This document shows, piece after piece, positions 1 to 7,864 of a DNA stretch of 64,000 nucleotides. How positions within the stretch are numbered: position 1 is the first letter of the stretch; each line of letters starts with the position of its first letter. Source of the DNA: Arthrobacter sp. PAMC 25486 (lineage in GTDB: Bacteria; Actinomycetota; Actinomycetes; Actinomycetales; Micrococcaceae); assembly GCF_000785535.1 (NCBI RefSeq), contig NZ_CP007595.1, forward strand, positions 2,068,439-2,132,438, given 5' to 3'. Both the position numbers and the translations under genes were made by a program. Under the pieces are notes generated by a model. The model searched no databases and had not been told where the DNA came from. It saw only the letters and a list, made by a program, of their open reading frames with translations.

Positions 1-293
1 GCCGTGCGGGCAGCCTCCTGGATGCCCAGCAGAATGCGGGAGGGTCCGTAATGTTCCATGTTGTGGGCCACCACGCCAAAAGTCTCCGATCGGCGGGTGA
101 CCAGCTGGCGGGCAGCGGTGTTGCGGCGATAGCCCAGCTCTGCGATGGCCGCCTCCACCAGGGTCCGGGTCTTGGCGCTGACGTTCGGATGGTTGTTGAT
201 CACCCGGGAGACTGTCTGGTGCGAGACCCCTGCCTTGGCCGCAACGTCCTCCATGACGGGAGGCCGCGGATGCGACGAAACATTTTCTGCCAT
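1..293 (-). CDS. LacI-family transcriptional regulator, N-terminal part (gene runs off the left edge)
   Basis: The reverse strand opens with an ATG at 293 and stays open to the window edge. The first 60 residues are a classic LacI DNA-binding head: MEDVAAKAGVSHQTVSR (helix-turn-helix with recognition helix), then VINNHPNVSAKTR and the hinge-like AELGYRRNTAARQL. The following GVVAHNMEHYGPSRILLGIQ matches the start of the sugar-binding domain. The family represses sugar-utilisation genes and releases DNA on binding a ligand. The adjacent divergent gene is a decayed aldose 1-epimerase, which fits a former sugar-catabolism locus. Only about 97 codons are visible, so ligand and completeness cannot be judged. 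Confidence 0.9.
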   Translation of the reverse strand, partial: MAENVSSHPRPPVMEDVAAKAGVSHQTVSRVINNHPNVSAKTRTLVEAAIAELGYRRNTAARQLVTRRSETFGVVAHNMEHYGPSRILLGIQEAART

Positions 294-429
294 GGTCAGC
301 CTGTTCTCCAGTGTTCACTGGGATGGTTGACGTCTCGGGGATTGTTCCCAGACGGTGCGTCCAATAAAAAACAACTACTGCTACATTCAACCGTAAAAAT
401 TCCACTTTCATTCTCGCAGAGGAGAACAG

Positions 430-1378
430 ATGCCAAGCTCTTCCGTCCGGCCGGTTTCAGGGACCCAATGCACCATTGAATCAGGCGAGTACCGTGCCGT
501 GGTTGCCTCGGTGGGCGCCGGCCTGCGCTCCCTGACTCATAGCGGTCGCAACCTTGTAGTTCCCTTCGCGGCGGACGAGGTCCGGCCCGGAAACCAGGGA
601 GCAAACCTTATCCCCTGACCCAACCGCATCGCCGACGGCGCCTACACCTTCAACGGCTCAGACGTGCCGTTGTACATCAACGAAGCAGGCCGGATGACAG
701 CCCTGCACGGCCTGGCCATCTGGAATGACTGGGCCGTGCCGGAACACACTCCGTCCAGTGTCACCCTTGGCGCCGTCCTTGAACCGCGGGATGGCTTCCC
801 GCACCGGCTGGAACTCCAGGTGGCCTACACGCTCAGCGGCGAGGGCCTGGACTGGCGCATTGCGGCAACAAATCTCGGCAACAGGCCCCGATACAAAGCC
901 TGCCCCCTACGGCATGGCGCCGCACCCCTACCTCGTCGCAGGCAGCGGCACGGTGGATGCGTGGACGCTGGACCTCCCCGCCGCGCAGGTTCTGAGTGTC
1001 ACCCCGGACAGGCTCCTGCCCACCGGACTTGCCGCCGTCGAACACCTCAGCAAGGGGCACTTTGACTTCCAGCAGCTTCGAACCATGGACGGCACCGAAA
1101 TAGACCTCGCCTATTCCGGCCTGGCTCCCCGTGAAACGGGCGAGGTCGAGGCCCGCCTCACGGCAGCAGGCGGCACCGGGGTGCTCATGCGCTGGGACCC
1201 GAAGGTTCTGCCGTGGGTCCAAATCCACACGGCTGACACAGCCGATGCCGAAACAAACCGGATCGTCCTGGCTGTGGAGCCCCTGAGCTGCCCGCCCGAT
1301 GCCTTCAATTTCGGCACGGATCTTGTCATTCTGGCAATGGGTGAGCAACACACGGCGCACCGCGTGATTGCCGCGATC
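430..1378 (+). pseudogene. aldose 1-epimerase (mutarotase), broken by a nonsense codon and a frameshift
   Basis: Reading starts at ATG 430 behind AGGAGA. The protein begins as a normal galactose mutarotase but reads LIP-stop-PNRIADG: the expected Trp of the family PWPNRI motif is TGA at 616-618. The same frame continues (AGRMTALHGLAIWNDW) until about 880-900, where it jumps to the next frame, which carries PAPYGMAPHPYL with the His region, and then LAVEPLSCPPDAFNFGTD near the end. No stop codon lies at the expected C-terminus, and the frame runs into the converging gene at 1385. Aldose 1-epimerase interconverts alpha and beta sugars in the cytoplasm. Two independent lesions and the missing stop make a functional product unlikely. 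Confidence 0.85.
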
Positions 1379-1384
1379 CAAGCC

Positions 1385-1762
1385 TTAGCCGTTGGGACGG
1401 TTCGGGAGGTATTGCAGCGCCCACTTGTTGCCGTCGGGGTCGGCGAAGTACACGAAGTGGCCCCAATCCAGTACCGCCACCTCGCTGACCTCAACACCGT
1501 TGGCGGCGAGCTGGTCGTGGGCGGCCTGAATGTCACTGACCACCAGCTGCATCATGGGCGCGGTGCCGGGAGGGGCGTCGGTGAGGCCTTCCCCAATGGT
1601 GATCGAGCAGGCGGACCCTGGCGGCGTGAGTTGCACGAAGCGGATGCCGCCGCCAGGGCGCTCGTCATAGTCGGCGTTGAAGCCAACCTTGTTCACGTAA
1701 AAATCCTTGGCCCGGTCCACATCGGATACGGGCACAAATATGAGTTCCAATTTCCAGTCCAT
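1385..1762 (-). CDS. VOC (glyoxalase/bleomycin-resistance fold) family protein
   Basis: A 125-residue single-domain protein starting MDWKLELIFVPVSDVDRAKD, the usual first beta strand and helix of the vicinal oxygen chelate fold. FYVNKVGFNADYDE and the C-terminal FADPDGNKWALQY are diagnostic of the family. Length matches a single two-module VOC unit. Members bind a divalent metal and act as lyases, dioxygenases or drug-binding proteins; this one resembles generic PhnB/glyoxalase-like members and no substrate can be named. It converges on the decayed mutarotase gene, with only a few bases between them. Confidence 0.85.
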   Translation of the reverse strand: MDWKLELIFVPVSDVDRAKDFYVNKVGFNADYDERPGGGIRFVQLTPPGSACSITIGEGLTDAPPGTAPMMQLVVSDIQAAHDQLAANGVEVSEVAVLDWGHFVYFADPDGNKWALQYLPNRPNG

Positions 1763-1806
1763 AGGTCGACGCTACCCCGATGGACGCGGCAGGAACAGGG
1801 GTTGGG

Positions 1807-2406
1807 CTAGCTCAGATTCGCCGTCGTGACGCAGGTGGCATCGTCGTTGCCCTTGGTCGACAACGACTGGGTGGCACTCTTGCCGTCAAAGCCAAGGGTC
1901 AGGGTGGCATCGATTCCGCGTGGCAGCCACAGGCCCATGAAGCCGTTGTCGTACGTGCGCAACGACTCCTCCACGAGGACCTCGCCGGTCTTGTCATTCG
2001 TGACGGTGACAGCCACGTCCTGGTTCGCCAGTTCGCCCCGGCACGTGGTGAGACTGTGGAAGTGGCAGTCGTGCGTCTGGCTCACATACGGGGCCACCGA
2101 CACATAAAACTCGTCGGCGGGCATGGGCACGGCAGCCTCACGCTTAGTGGCGTCCATGAGGATCAACTCAGCCGGGCGGATCGAGGCCATCAGCTGCGTC
2201 GACCGCTCTGCCACGGGCAGGGTGTCCAGTTCGGTGATGATGTCCTTGGCGCTCATGCCCTCGAAGCCAAGCTCCGTGATGAGTGACTGGTCAGCCGCGG
2301 ATTCTGCCGGGGTCGGCGCAGCTGTGGAACAGCCGGCAATGAACAGGACGGCGGCGGCCGCTCCGATGGTGCCAAACAGTGAACGGCGGGAAATTGGGGT
2401 GGTCAT
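1807..2406 (-). CDS. secreted lipoprotein with a Tat-like signal
   Basis: The signal reads ISRRSLFGTIGAAAAVLFIAGC: twin arginines, a hydrophobic core and a lipobox ending in Cys, so the mature protein should be lipid-anchored outside the membrane. I chose ATG 2406 because GAGAAAG lies at proper distance; a GTG nine bases upstream is also open. The mature part (about 175 residues) has a conserved-looking patch around SVAPYVSQTHDCHFHSLTTC with paired Cys/His and a beta-rich end with DKTGEVLVEESL. I do not recognise a named family. The Cys/His cluster could bind metal or form a disulphide, but that is inference. Confidence 0.8.
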   Translation of the reverse strand: MTTPISRRSLFGTIGAAAAVLFIAGCSTAAPTPAESAADQSLITELGFEGMSAKDIITELDTLPVAERSTQLMASIRPAELILMDATKREAAVPMPADEFYVSVAPYVSQTHDCHFHSLTTCRGELANQDVAVTVTNDKTGEVLVEESLRTYDNGFMGLWLPRGIDATLTLGFDGKSATQSLSTKGNDDATCVTTANLS

Positions 2407-2512
2407 GATGCGCACTTTCTCGATCAGTCAATGCCGACGGCAGTCTCGCGTGCGCCGGCCAGGGTCACAAAACTGCAGGACCAGGGGCACAATGCGTCCC
2501 GGCCCGCGGCTG

Positions 2513-2956
2513 TCACGACCGGTTGATGCAGAGAACGTTCAAGGAGGGGGTGCTTGGCGGCGGAAGGCCAGGGGTCCGACACTGCGGCCCGGCACGAACC
2601 AGCCCCGAATGACGGACGGTGCGGAACCTTGGCAGCAGCAACAGCAGTCCAAGTACGACGGCGGCACTGCAGTTCACGGCCATCGACAAGTCATCGCAGA
2701 CACAGTTGGCACACGACGCAGCCGGGGTGGGAGGCGGAACGACAGTTGCGGTCGCTGCCACCACGGCGGCAGTCCCCCCGTGCATGGCGAGAACGTCCGC
2801 TCCGCTCGAAATTTGGCTTGAGGAGGTGCCGCCGGAGTGAATGCCGTGCATCGCCAGCATCCCGAGGATCACCAGGACGGCGAGAAAGATGCCCGGCACA
2901 ATGTGGGAGCCAGTCCGGGACCGGCTCCCACTTTGGGTGAATTCAAGGGCCAACAT
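2513..2956 (-). CDS. small two-segment membrane protein, DUF6153-like
   Basis: This 147-residue protein has a first membrane segment (PGIFLAVLVILGMLAMHGIH) ending in a Met/His-rich MHGIHSGG, a Ser/Thr/Ala-rich loop with a second LAMHGG, a Cys cluster CANCVCDD, and a second membrane segment AVVLGLLLLLP followed by a basic, cytoplasmic-looking tail. This layout is like the actinobacterial DUF6153 proteins as I remember them; the assignment is tentative. The His/Met/Cys residues near the membrane suggest copper or other soft-metal contact, inferred only from composition. ATG 2956 is the first start and no strong Shine-Dalgarno sequence is seen. Confidence 0.65.
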   Translation of the reverse strand: MLALEFTQSGSRSRTGSHIVPGIFLAVLVILGMLAMHGIHSGGTSSSQISSGADVLAMHGGTAAVVAATATVVPPPTPAASCANCVCDDLSMAVNCSAAVVLGLLLLLPRFRTVRHSGLVRAGPQCRTPGLPPPSTPSLNVLCINRS

Positions 2957-3048
2957 AATAGGCCCATTCTACTGATGGGGATACGGTTCAAGGAATTTGG
3001 ACGGGCCGCACCGGGTGGTGTTCGGCACCGGGCGCATGGGTCCCGAAC

Positions 3049-3297
3049 TTAGACGCGTTGGACGCTGCGGACGTAACTTCCCACCGCGTCTGAAGGCTGC
3101 GCACTGGATGTCACGTAGCTTCCGGGACGGGCGGCAACGGGTGCGCTGGTGGAGACGTACGATCCTGCGTGGCGGGGGCGCGGGGCGGTGGTGGTCACAT
3201 AGGCGCCACCGCGGACGGGGTGCTGCGATCCGCCGCCGTTGGCATCATTGTTGTGGAAAAAGCGAATGTGGGGTGCGATGTTGAAAATGCTGTTCAA
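3049..3297 (-). CDS. small protein with four GSYV-type repeats, behind the Fur gene
   Basis: An 82-residue protein begins with an Asn/His-rich head (NIAPHIRFFHNNDANGGG) and then carries four spaced copies of a short motif: GGAYVTTTAP, GSYVSTSAP, GSYVTSSAQP and GSYVRSVQ, separated by Arg/Pro-rich linkers. The TTG start at 3297 is preceded by AGGAG at five to six bases, which decides this start. It lies about 110 bases downstream of the Fur-family gene on the same strand with no obvious terminator, so co-transcription is likely. No catalytic domain is visible. Low complexity suggests a disordered or surface-binding protein; function unknown. Confidence 0.7.
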   Translation of the reverse strand: MNSIFNIAPHIRFFHNNDANGGGSQHPVRGGAYVTTTAPRPRHAGSYVSTSAPVAARPGSYVTSSAQPSDAVGSYVRSVQRV

Positions 3298-3408
3298 GGT
3301 AACTCCTAGGGTCGGTCCCGAGGGCGCGGCTCAGCGCGCCACGAACGGTGGCTGGGACGGCAAAGTTTCTGCGTGCCGTCTGTAACGATTGGCTGCTTGC
3401 GCAGCGGC

Positions 3409-3852
3409 TTATGCAGTGGCCGGTGTGGTCTGGCACGTGGAGCAGATGCCCCAGAACGTGATTTCTGCGACCTGGACGGCGAATCCATCCATGTTCGACG
3501 GCGTCAAGCACGGGCTTTCGCCGATGACGCAGTCCACGTCTTCGACGGTGTGGCAGTTCAGGCAGACCCGGTGGTGGTGGTTGTCGCCCACGCGGGTTTC
3601 ATAGAGCGCCGCTGAGCCTGCCGGTTCGATCTTGCGTACGAGCCCGGCGGACACCAAGGCCGCCAGCACGCCGTAGACAGCCTGCAGGGAAGTCTTCGGC
3701 AGTTCCATGGCAACGGCGGAGGTAATTGTCTCCGCATCCAGGTGGCCCTGGCCGGCAAGTATGCCGAGGACGGCAACTCGAGGTGCCGTCACTTTCAGCT
3801 GGGCCGACCTGAGTCTGCCCGCCAGAACCTCTTGTTTTTCATCCCTTGCCAT
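3409..3852 (-). CDS. Fur/PerR-family metal-dependent repressor
   Basis: This 147-residue protein has a winged-helix N-terminus (LKVTAPRVAVLGILAGQGHLDAE, then TSLQAVYGVLAALVSAGLV) and a C-terminal metal domain with DNHHHRVCLNC and CSTC, supplying the His cluster and the two Cys pairs that hold structural zinc in Fur/FurA/PerR proteins. It resembles actinobacterial FurA, which senses peroxide and usually sits beside katG; here no catalase follows, only the GSYV-repeat gene. A perfect palindrome overlaps its promoter, so it very probably controls itself. The start codon lies so close to the -10 that the mRNA is probably leaderless. Confidence 0.92.
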   Translation of the reverse strand: MARDEKQEVLAGRLRSAQLKVTAPRVAVLGILAGQGHLDAETITSAVAMELPKTSLQAVYGVLAALVSAGLVRKIEPAGSAALYETRVGDNHHHRVCLNCHTVEDVDCVIGESPCLTPSNMDGFAVQVAEITFWGICSTCQTTPATA

Positions 3853-3897
3853 GTCTCCATTCTAACAGTTGTTTTGAGTAACTCAAAACAACTGTCG
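3853..3897 (-). promoter_or_regulatory. promoter and perfect 14-bp inverted-repeat operator of the Fur-family gene
   Basis: The arms ACAGTTGTTTTGAG and CTCAAAACAACTGT (3865-3895) are exact inverted repeats with a 3-base spacer. Read toward the gene, TTGAGT (-35, inside the palindrome), 16 bases, then TAGAAT (-10) lies six bases before the ATG at 3852. The repeat covers the -35 and most of the spacer, as expected for an autorepressor site, and the predicted transcript starts at or within a base or two of the ATG. Confidence 0.85.
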
Positions 3898-4348
3898 GGC
3901 ACCTCACAATACAGCGATTCCCCACTAGCGGGGTGCCAACCGTCAATATCCGTAGTGGTTACGGCGGGCTCGAGCACTTCCCGTTGGATGACGAGGGCTG
4001 CCCTGTCGTTGCCCCAGTCTCCGGTGCGAACGACGCGCCCCGCCGCAGAAAGGCAGGGTCAGATGTCACATGCCGCCAAAAATCCCGTCACTGCGGTCGT
4101 CCAAAGATTGGGCAGCCCTACTTCCGGGAGGCTCCTTGATTCAACGGGCACGGTGATAAACAAGCTGATCATCGCGATCTTCTTCCTATCCGCTTGGAGA
4201 CCGCCAATCGCATCGGTTTTCTGGGGTACACGGAGACCAACGGAGATGTGGATGATCCCCGCCTCTGCCGTCCAGCATTGTGGCGATGGTGTGCCTTACG
4301 AGACTGGCGACGGTGGAGGTGAGTAGCGACAACCGCCTGCTGCGCCCG
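3898..4348. other. non-coding or decayed stretch of about 450 bases
   Basis: Reading frames here are short or lack family features in all six frames. Short pieces look residually coding, for example RLETANRIGFLGYTETNGDV on the plus strand near 4195-4255 and VVRTGDWGNDRAALVIQREV on the minus strand near 3970-4035, but neither has a start, a ribosome site or a family I recognise. Most likely old gene debris. Confidence 0.4.
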
Positions 4349-5269
4349 TTACGCGATGCGCAGGACGCTTTTACCTCGGGCACGTCTGGTCTGCACTTTA
4401 GCGAGGGCAGTCAGAGCATCCTCGAACGGGTACACCCGTTCAATCTCCACATGCACGTTCCCAGCCTCAATGTCCGACATGAGTTGCATCGTTCCATCGC
4501 TAACATCCACCTGGTAGGGCATCGTCTCCAACCGCACACCGCGTTCAGTCGCGGCGGAATCTCCCGAGATTGGAATCAACTGCCCGCAGTCCTTGACCAC
4601 GCGGGCAGTTTCTGCCGCGGTCCCGGGTTGCACCGCCATCGCCGCGTCGACCCCTCCAGGCATCCAGTCTCGGACCTGGCTCGTCCAGTCGGGATCGTGA
4701 TAATCAACCACCATCTCCGCACCCAGTGACCGCAAGTAGTCGTGATTGACCTCAGACGCGGATGCACCCACCCTCCAATGACGTTGACGTGCGAGCTGAA
4801 TTCCGAAGGTCCCGAGCGCCCCCGACCCTCCGGCGATAAAGAGCGACCCTCCGGAGGGCACAGCAGTCAATGCGTGGAAGGCCCGCAAGACGGTGTTACC
4901 TGCGACGGGAACTGCTGCCGCAGTGGCGAAGTCCATCCCGGCAGGGATTGGGATAATAAGCGAATCGGTGCTCACGGCGACAAATTCTGCCCACGTGCCA
5001 CCTTTCGGCTGCATCGAACTTACGTATGCGATGCGATCACCGGGGTGATAGCCAGTAACTCGTCCGCCGATCTCTTCGACAATGCCGGCCGCTTCAATGC
5101 CAATTGGAAACGGATACCGGACGTCAGGGGGAAAGAAATAGGAGTCATGGATACCAACCCCGACCGCGCGCACACGCACCAACACCTCATCGTCGTCGAT
5201 CTGGGGTTTGGGGACCTCGGCCAGCTCGACGATGTTGGCACCGTCGTGCGGAATTACGAAAGCCCTCAT
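4349..5269 (-). CDS. zinc-less medium-chain NADP-dependent oxidoreductase (quinone oxidoreductase type)
   Basis: A 306-residue protein beginning MRAFVIPHDGANIVELAEVP. It has the GroES-like N-domain (VLVRVRAVGVGIHDSYF, then GIEAAGIVEEIG and PGDRIAY) and a Rossmann domain with GGSGALGTFGIQLARQ, where NADPH binds, and SLGAEMVVDYHDPDW. There are no structural or catalytic zinc Cys residues, so it belongs to the zinc-free quinone-oxidoreductase branch, which reduces quinones or enones in the cytoplasm. Length is normal (300-330). I prefer ATG 5269 over an upstream start six codons earlier because family proteins begin MRAF. It ends the left chromosomal block before recombinase debris. Confidence 0.88.
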   Translation of the reverse strand: MRAFVIPHDGANIVELAEVPKPQIDDDEVLVRVRAVGVGIHDSYFFPPDVRYPFPIGIEAAGIVEEIGGRVTGYHPGDRIAYVSSMQPKGGTWAEFVAVSTDSLIIPIPAGMDFATAAAVPVAGNTVLRAFHALTAVPSGGSLFIAGGSGALGTFGIQLARQRHWRVGASASEVNHDYLRSLGAEMVVDYHDPDWTSQVRDWMPGGVDAAMAVQPGTAAETARVVKDCGQLIPISGDSAATERGVRLETMPYQVDVSDGTMQLMSDIEAGNVHVEIERVYPFEDALTALAKVQTRRARGKSVLRIA

Positions 5270-5334
5270 GTGCGGCCTGTCTTCCAAATTGGTGGTCTTG
5301 ACGCAGGGTACTGCAACCTAGGCTACACGGATGC

Positions 5335-5527
5335 CCTGCACAGCGCCGTAGTTCCCCCGCCGCGGCCGCCACCCGGACACAATATCCGTCGGCGCCCATG
5401 CGAACCCGCCTGAGGTCGAGGCTCTTCATCCTCACGGCGCGAGGCCCGAGTCGAGCTGCCGCTCATCGTTGTGCCCAACACTTGAAACTCGCATGTACCC
5501 CACTCGCTGACCGCTCGTTTTGCTCAT
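5335..5527 (-). pseudogene. decayed serine recombinase (resolvase) N-terminal fragment
   Basis: From ATG 5527 the reverse strand reads MSKTSGQRVGYMRVSS then GHNDERQLDS. This is the conserved start of resolvase/invertase recombinases (GYxRVSSxxQNxxRQLD), including the catalytic Ser of RVSS. The frame then meets two TGA codons within about 12 codons; further on, the same frame reads TDIVSG, like the family's FTDKxSG motif. The rest of the protein (DNA-binding half) is absent. It is a remnant of a transposon or integrated element at the left edge of the accessory region. Recognition is from motif alone. Confidence 0.7.
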
Positions 5528-5537
5528 TTTCGAAAAG

Positions 5538-5606
5538 TGTCCAGATAGGGCCTTAGCCCCTATGCCCGATGTGTCATTCAGGTCCCGCAGCACCCTAACC
5601 TGACAC
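5538..5606. other. possible resolvase binding sites upstream of the recombinase remnant
   Basis: Just upstream of the fragment lie TGTCCAGATAGGG (from 5538) and an imperfect inverted pair GTGTCATTCAGGT (5571-5583) and ACCTGACAC (5598-5606). Paired TGTC half-sites beside a resolvase gene are typical of res sites. The match is by eye and the spacing is not tested. The rest of 5607-5738 holds no gene, only one copy of the CCGCACACAT box. Confidence 0.3.
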
Positions 5607-5661
5607 GATCTAGCCTTTCGGCTGGACGCCCAGCAGGGCGTACCCCAGTTAGACAGGGATT

Positions 5662-5671
5662 ATGTGTGCGG
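5662..5671 (-). promoter_or_regulatory. CCGCACACAT box, copy 1 (incomplete, no ATG)
   Basis: The minus strand reads CCGCACACAT followed by AATCCC, so the last two bases of the 12-base motif differ. It lies 67 bases before the unknown gene at 5739 but points away from it. It is the weakest of the seven copies. Confidence 0.35.
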
Positions 5672-5738
5672 AAGGTCGGGGCCTTGTGAACGGCTTGGCC
5701 AATAGAATGAAGCTTCAACTACCACAGCAAGGAACACC

Positions 5739-6212
5739 ATGACCTCCGTAGTAATCGACCCGCCGCTCACACGCTGGTACTGCGACAGCTGCCACGAGCC
5801 GATCGAGGACCCTCAGTGGGCCACCGTATGCTGGGCGGATCCAACATCGCCAGATTCAGCCGATGGGCACCTTCAACACGACCTCCCCGCCGCGATTCTC
5901 GTCGTCCACAAAGGCAATTGTGATGATCCGCGGAGGTATACCTCAAACCAAGGGCTCGACCTCATGCTCGGCGCCGAAGGAATGCAATGGTGGGCCAGCT
6001 TCCTCTGGCGGGGGCCTGTCGCTGAGCCTATGAAGTTTACCGCTGACATCGACGTCGCACCGGTCGTGGAGCTCTTCTACCGGCTCCACGTTCCGTATTA
6101 CGAGCAGGCTCGTCGCCATTTCAATTCCACAGAAGCCGTCCAGGTACTCGACGGACTGCCGGTCCTGACTGAGTCAACGCTCAAGGGGCTCATCAAGGGC
6201 TCCGGCCGCTGA
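5739..6212 (+). CDS. hypothetical protein with an N-terminal Cys pair
   Basis: A 157-residue protein that I do not place in a family. It starts behind CAAGGA at a good distance. Visible features: RWYCDSCHEPIEDP near the N-terminus (a half zinc-ribbon CxxC), then TVCWADP, and later VVHKGNCDDPRRY, so Cys and His residues that could complete a metal site recur within the first 75 residues. The middle, MLGAEGMQWWASFLWRG, is aromatic-rich, and the C-terminal 50 residues are predicted helical. It stands alone between recombinase debris and the Fic gene. It may be a zinc-binding cytoplasmic protein of an accessory element; no function is claimed. Confidence 0.75.
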   Translation: MTSVVIDPPLTRWYCDSCHEPIEDPQWATVCWADPTSPDSADGHLQHDLPAAILVVHKGNCDDPRRYTSNQGLDLMLGAEGMQWWASFLWRGPVAEPMKFTADIDVAPVVELFYRLHVPYYEQARRHFNSTEAVQVLDGLPVLTESTLKGLIKGSGR

Positions 6213-6337
6213 GCCCAGCCGAGCTTGGCGTAACGCGGCAGACATTGCAGTGATCTGAGTACGACGAAGGAGCTGCAGTCAGATGGTGAGAGGTTACTGG
6301 CTGGGAGGTGATTTGTTCAGTGCGTCGCCGGAGAGGT

Positions 6338-7780
6338 TCATACTCCATCGGAATGATGTCGACCGTGCTGTTTCAGCACGTCTGCCAGGTCCCTCTCGAA
6401 CTTCCGCGTCGCGTCCACGACAACCGTCGACGCAAGTGTCCGAATCCGCATCTCCGCACTCACGCTGAGGTTTGGGCTGCAGTCCTCGAGGTTGAAGTAC
6501 ACGTCGTCAGTACCCGCATCGTGTTCGACAACGAGAGGCGGACACCCCGTCGTGCTCGTATACCCAAACTGAACACTGGTGCTCGTACTCAACTGCTCGA
6601 CCTCATCAACGCTCAAGGCTATGCGGACTTCTTCCGAGTCGTTGACGTAAGGTACCCCGAAAATAAATCGCCTCTCATAACTTTTATCAATGGGCCCACC
6701 CACGTATTCCATCGTTACTTGATACCGGATCTTCGTGCCACCAAACCTCCGGGCGCACTCTCGCTCAATTACGTTTGACGTCTCGGCCTTGAGCCGGATC
6801 GCCGCCTGGCGAGCCGTTTCTAGCATCACGCCGTCGCCCTTCAGAAGGTGCCCTATATTGCCCACGATACCGTCTGCTTCGTCCTCTGCATTGGAACTCT
6901 CAATAAGTTCTGCTAGCCAGGACAGCGTTTCTATGGCTCGGGAGCTGACGTAATCTGCTTTTTCCTGGTGGGCATGCCTGTCCGCCGCCTCCAGAGCCTG
7001 GAGGTACAGCTTTTTGCGTCCAGAAAATATGGCCAGTGGTATACCGAACGCGGTGAACAGCGGGAGAGAGGAAATTACGCGAGCCATGCGTCCATTCCCG
7101 TCCGCGAACGGATGAACGTGCGCTATCGCCCAGTGAACATAGGCGCACTGGATGACAGGGTGCGCGGCAGCATACCTAGGCGACCGCATCGTCGCTACGA
7201 GACGCGCCATCTCGGGGGGAACGTCTTCTACCGGCGCATAGTAAAAAGTTCGGCCAGCCCGATCATTCACTTGGTTGGGCTCAGTCTTGTAGACGCCTGC
7301 CACAAATTCGCGGTCTTGGTATCCATTAGGCGTCCAGACCTTGTACGTCTTTTGGGAGCTCGTCGCGGGCCGATGGATTTCTCGTATCTCTGCTTCAGTG
7401 AGTGGCTGTTCGCGGACGCCCGCTGCCAGTTCCTGAATGACCAAGTAGGCTGCGAGCTGATCTTCGAAATGCTGTCCCGCTCCATCCCCACTGTCCGCCA
7501 GCTCCTGCTCCCAGCCGTCTGTCTCCATAGCGACACTATAAGTCGCACCCTCGTCGTAGAGATCCTCGACGGCGCCAGTTTCAAACGCGGTAGCTCTCAA
7601 GATCCGGTCATGCGCCCAATGCAGGTCCTTCCTCCCGCTCGCTTCCTGGGCACCACGAAGTCTTGCCTGCAATCGTTCAAATTCCGCGGTATCAACCGTG
7701 AGGGTTACCCACTCTTCGAAATCGCAAATGCTGTCATAAGAGACAGGCGTGACAGAAGTATCCAGCGAAGAAACAGTCAT
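6338..7780 (-). CDS. Fic-domain protein (probable AMP-transferase)
   Basis: This 480-residue protein contains the full Fic signature HPFADGNGRMAR near residue 220, with catalytic His, the Asp and Gly-Asn-Gly anion-hole residues and the closing Arg, so it should be able to transfer AMP (or another NMP) from a nucleotide to a target hydroxyl. Upstream, TGAVEDLYDEGATY occupies the place of the inhibitory (S/T)xxxE(G/N) motif; it has Thr and Glu but Asp in the last position. The C-terminal 200 residues have no named domain and include a predicted beta-rich end. ATG 7780 is preferred; GTG 7789 is possible. It may act as a toxin or defence effector, by analogy only. Confidence 0.9.
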   Translation of the reverse strand: MTVSSLDTSVTPVSYDSICDFEEWVTLTVDTAEFERLQARLRGAQEASGRKDLHWAHDRILRATAFETGAVEDLYDEGATYSVAMETDGWEQELADSGDGAGQHFEDQLAAYLVIQELAAGVREQPLTEAEIREIHRPATSSQKTYKVWTPNGYQDREFVAGVYKTEPNQVNDRAGRTFYYAPVEDVPPEMARLVATMRSPRYAAAHPVIQCAYVHWAIAHVHPFADGNGRMARVISSLPLFTAFGIPLAIFSGRKKLYLQALEAADRHAHQEKADYVSSRAIETLSWLAELIESSNAEDEADGIVGNIGHLLKGDGVMLETARQAAIRLKAETSNVIERECARRFGGTKIRYQVTMEYVGGPIDKSYERRFIFGVPYVNDSEEVRIALSVDEVEQLSTSTSVQFGYTSTTGCPPLVVEHDAGTDDVYFNLEDCSPNLSVSAEMRIRTLASTVVVDATRKFERDLADVLKQHGRHHSDGV

Positions 7781-7864
7781 GAGACCCACTCTAAGGCAGT
7801 GCCTGGAGCTATCGATGAGATCACCTCAGTCAGAGGCCTTTCGACCACTATCACTGGCTCTCTG

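Noticed and set aside
3742..4326. 194-codon plus-strand frame
   Set aside because: Overlaps the Fur gene and its promoter on the opposite strand; no start site or family signal.
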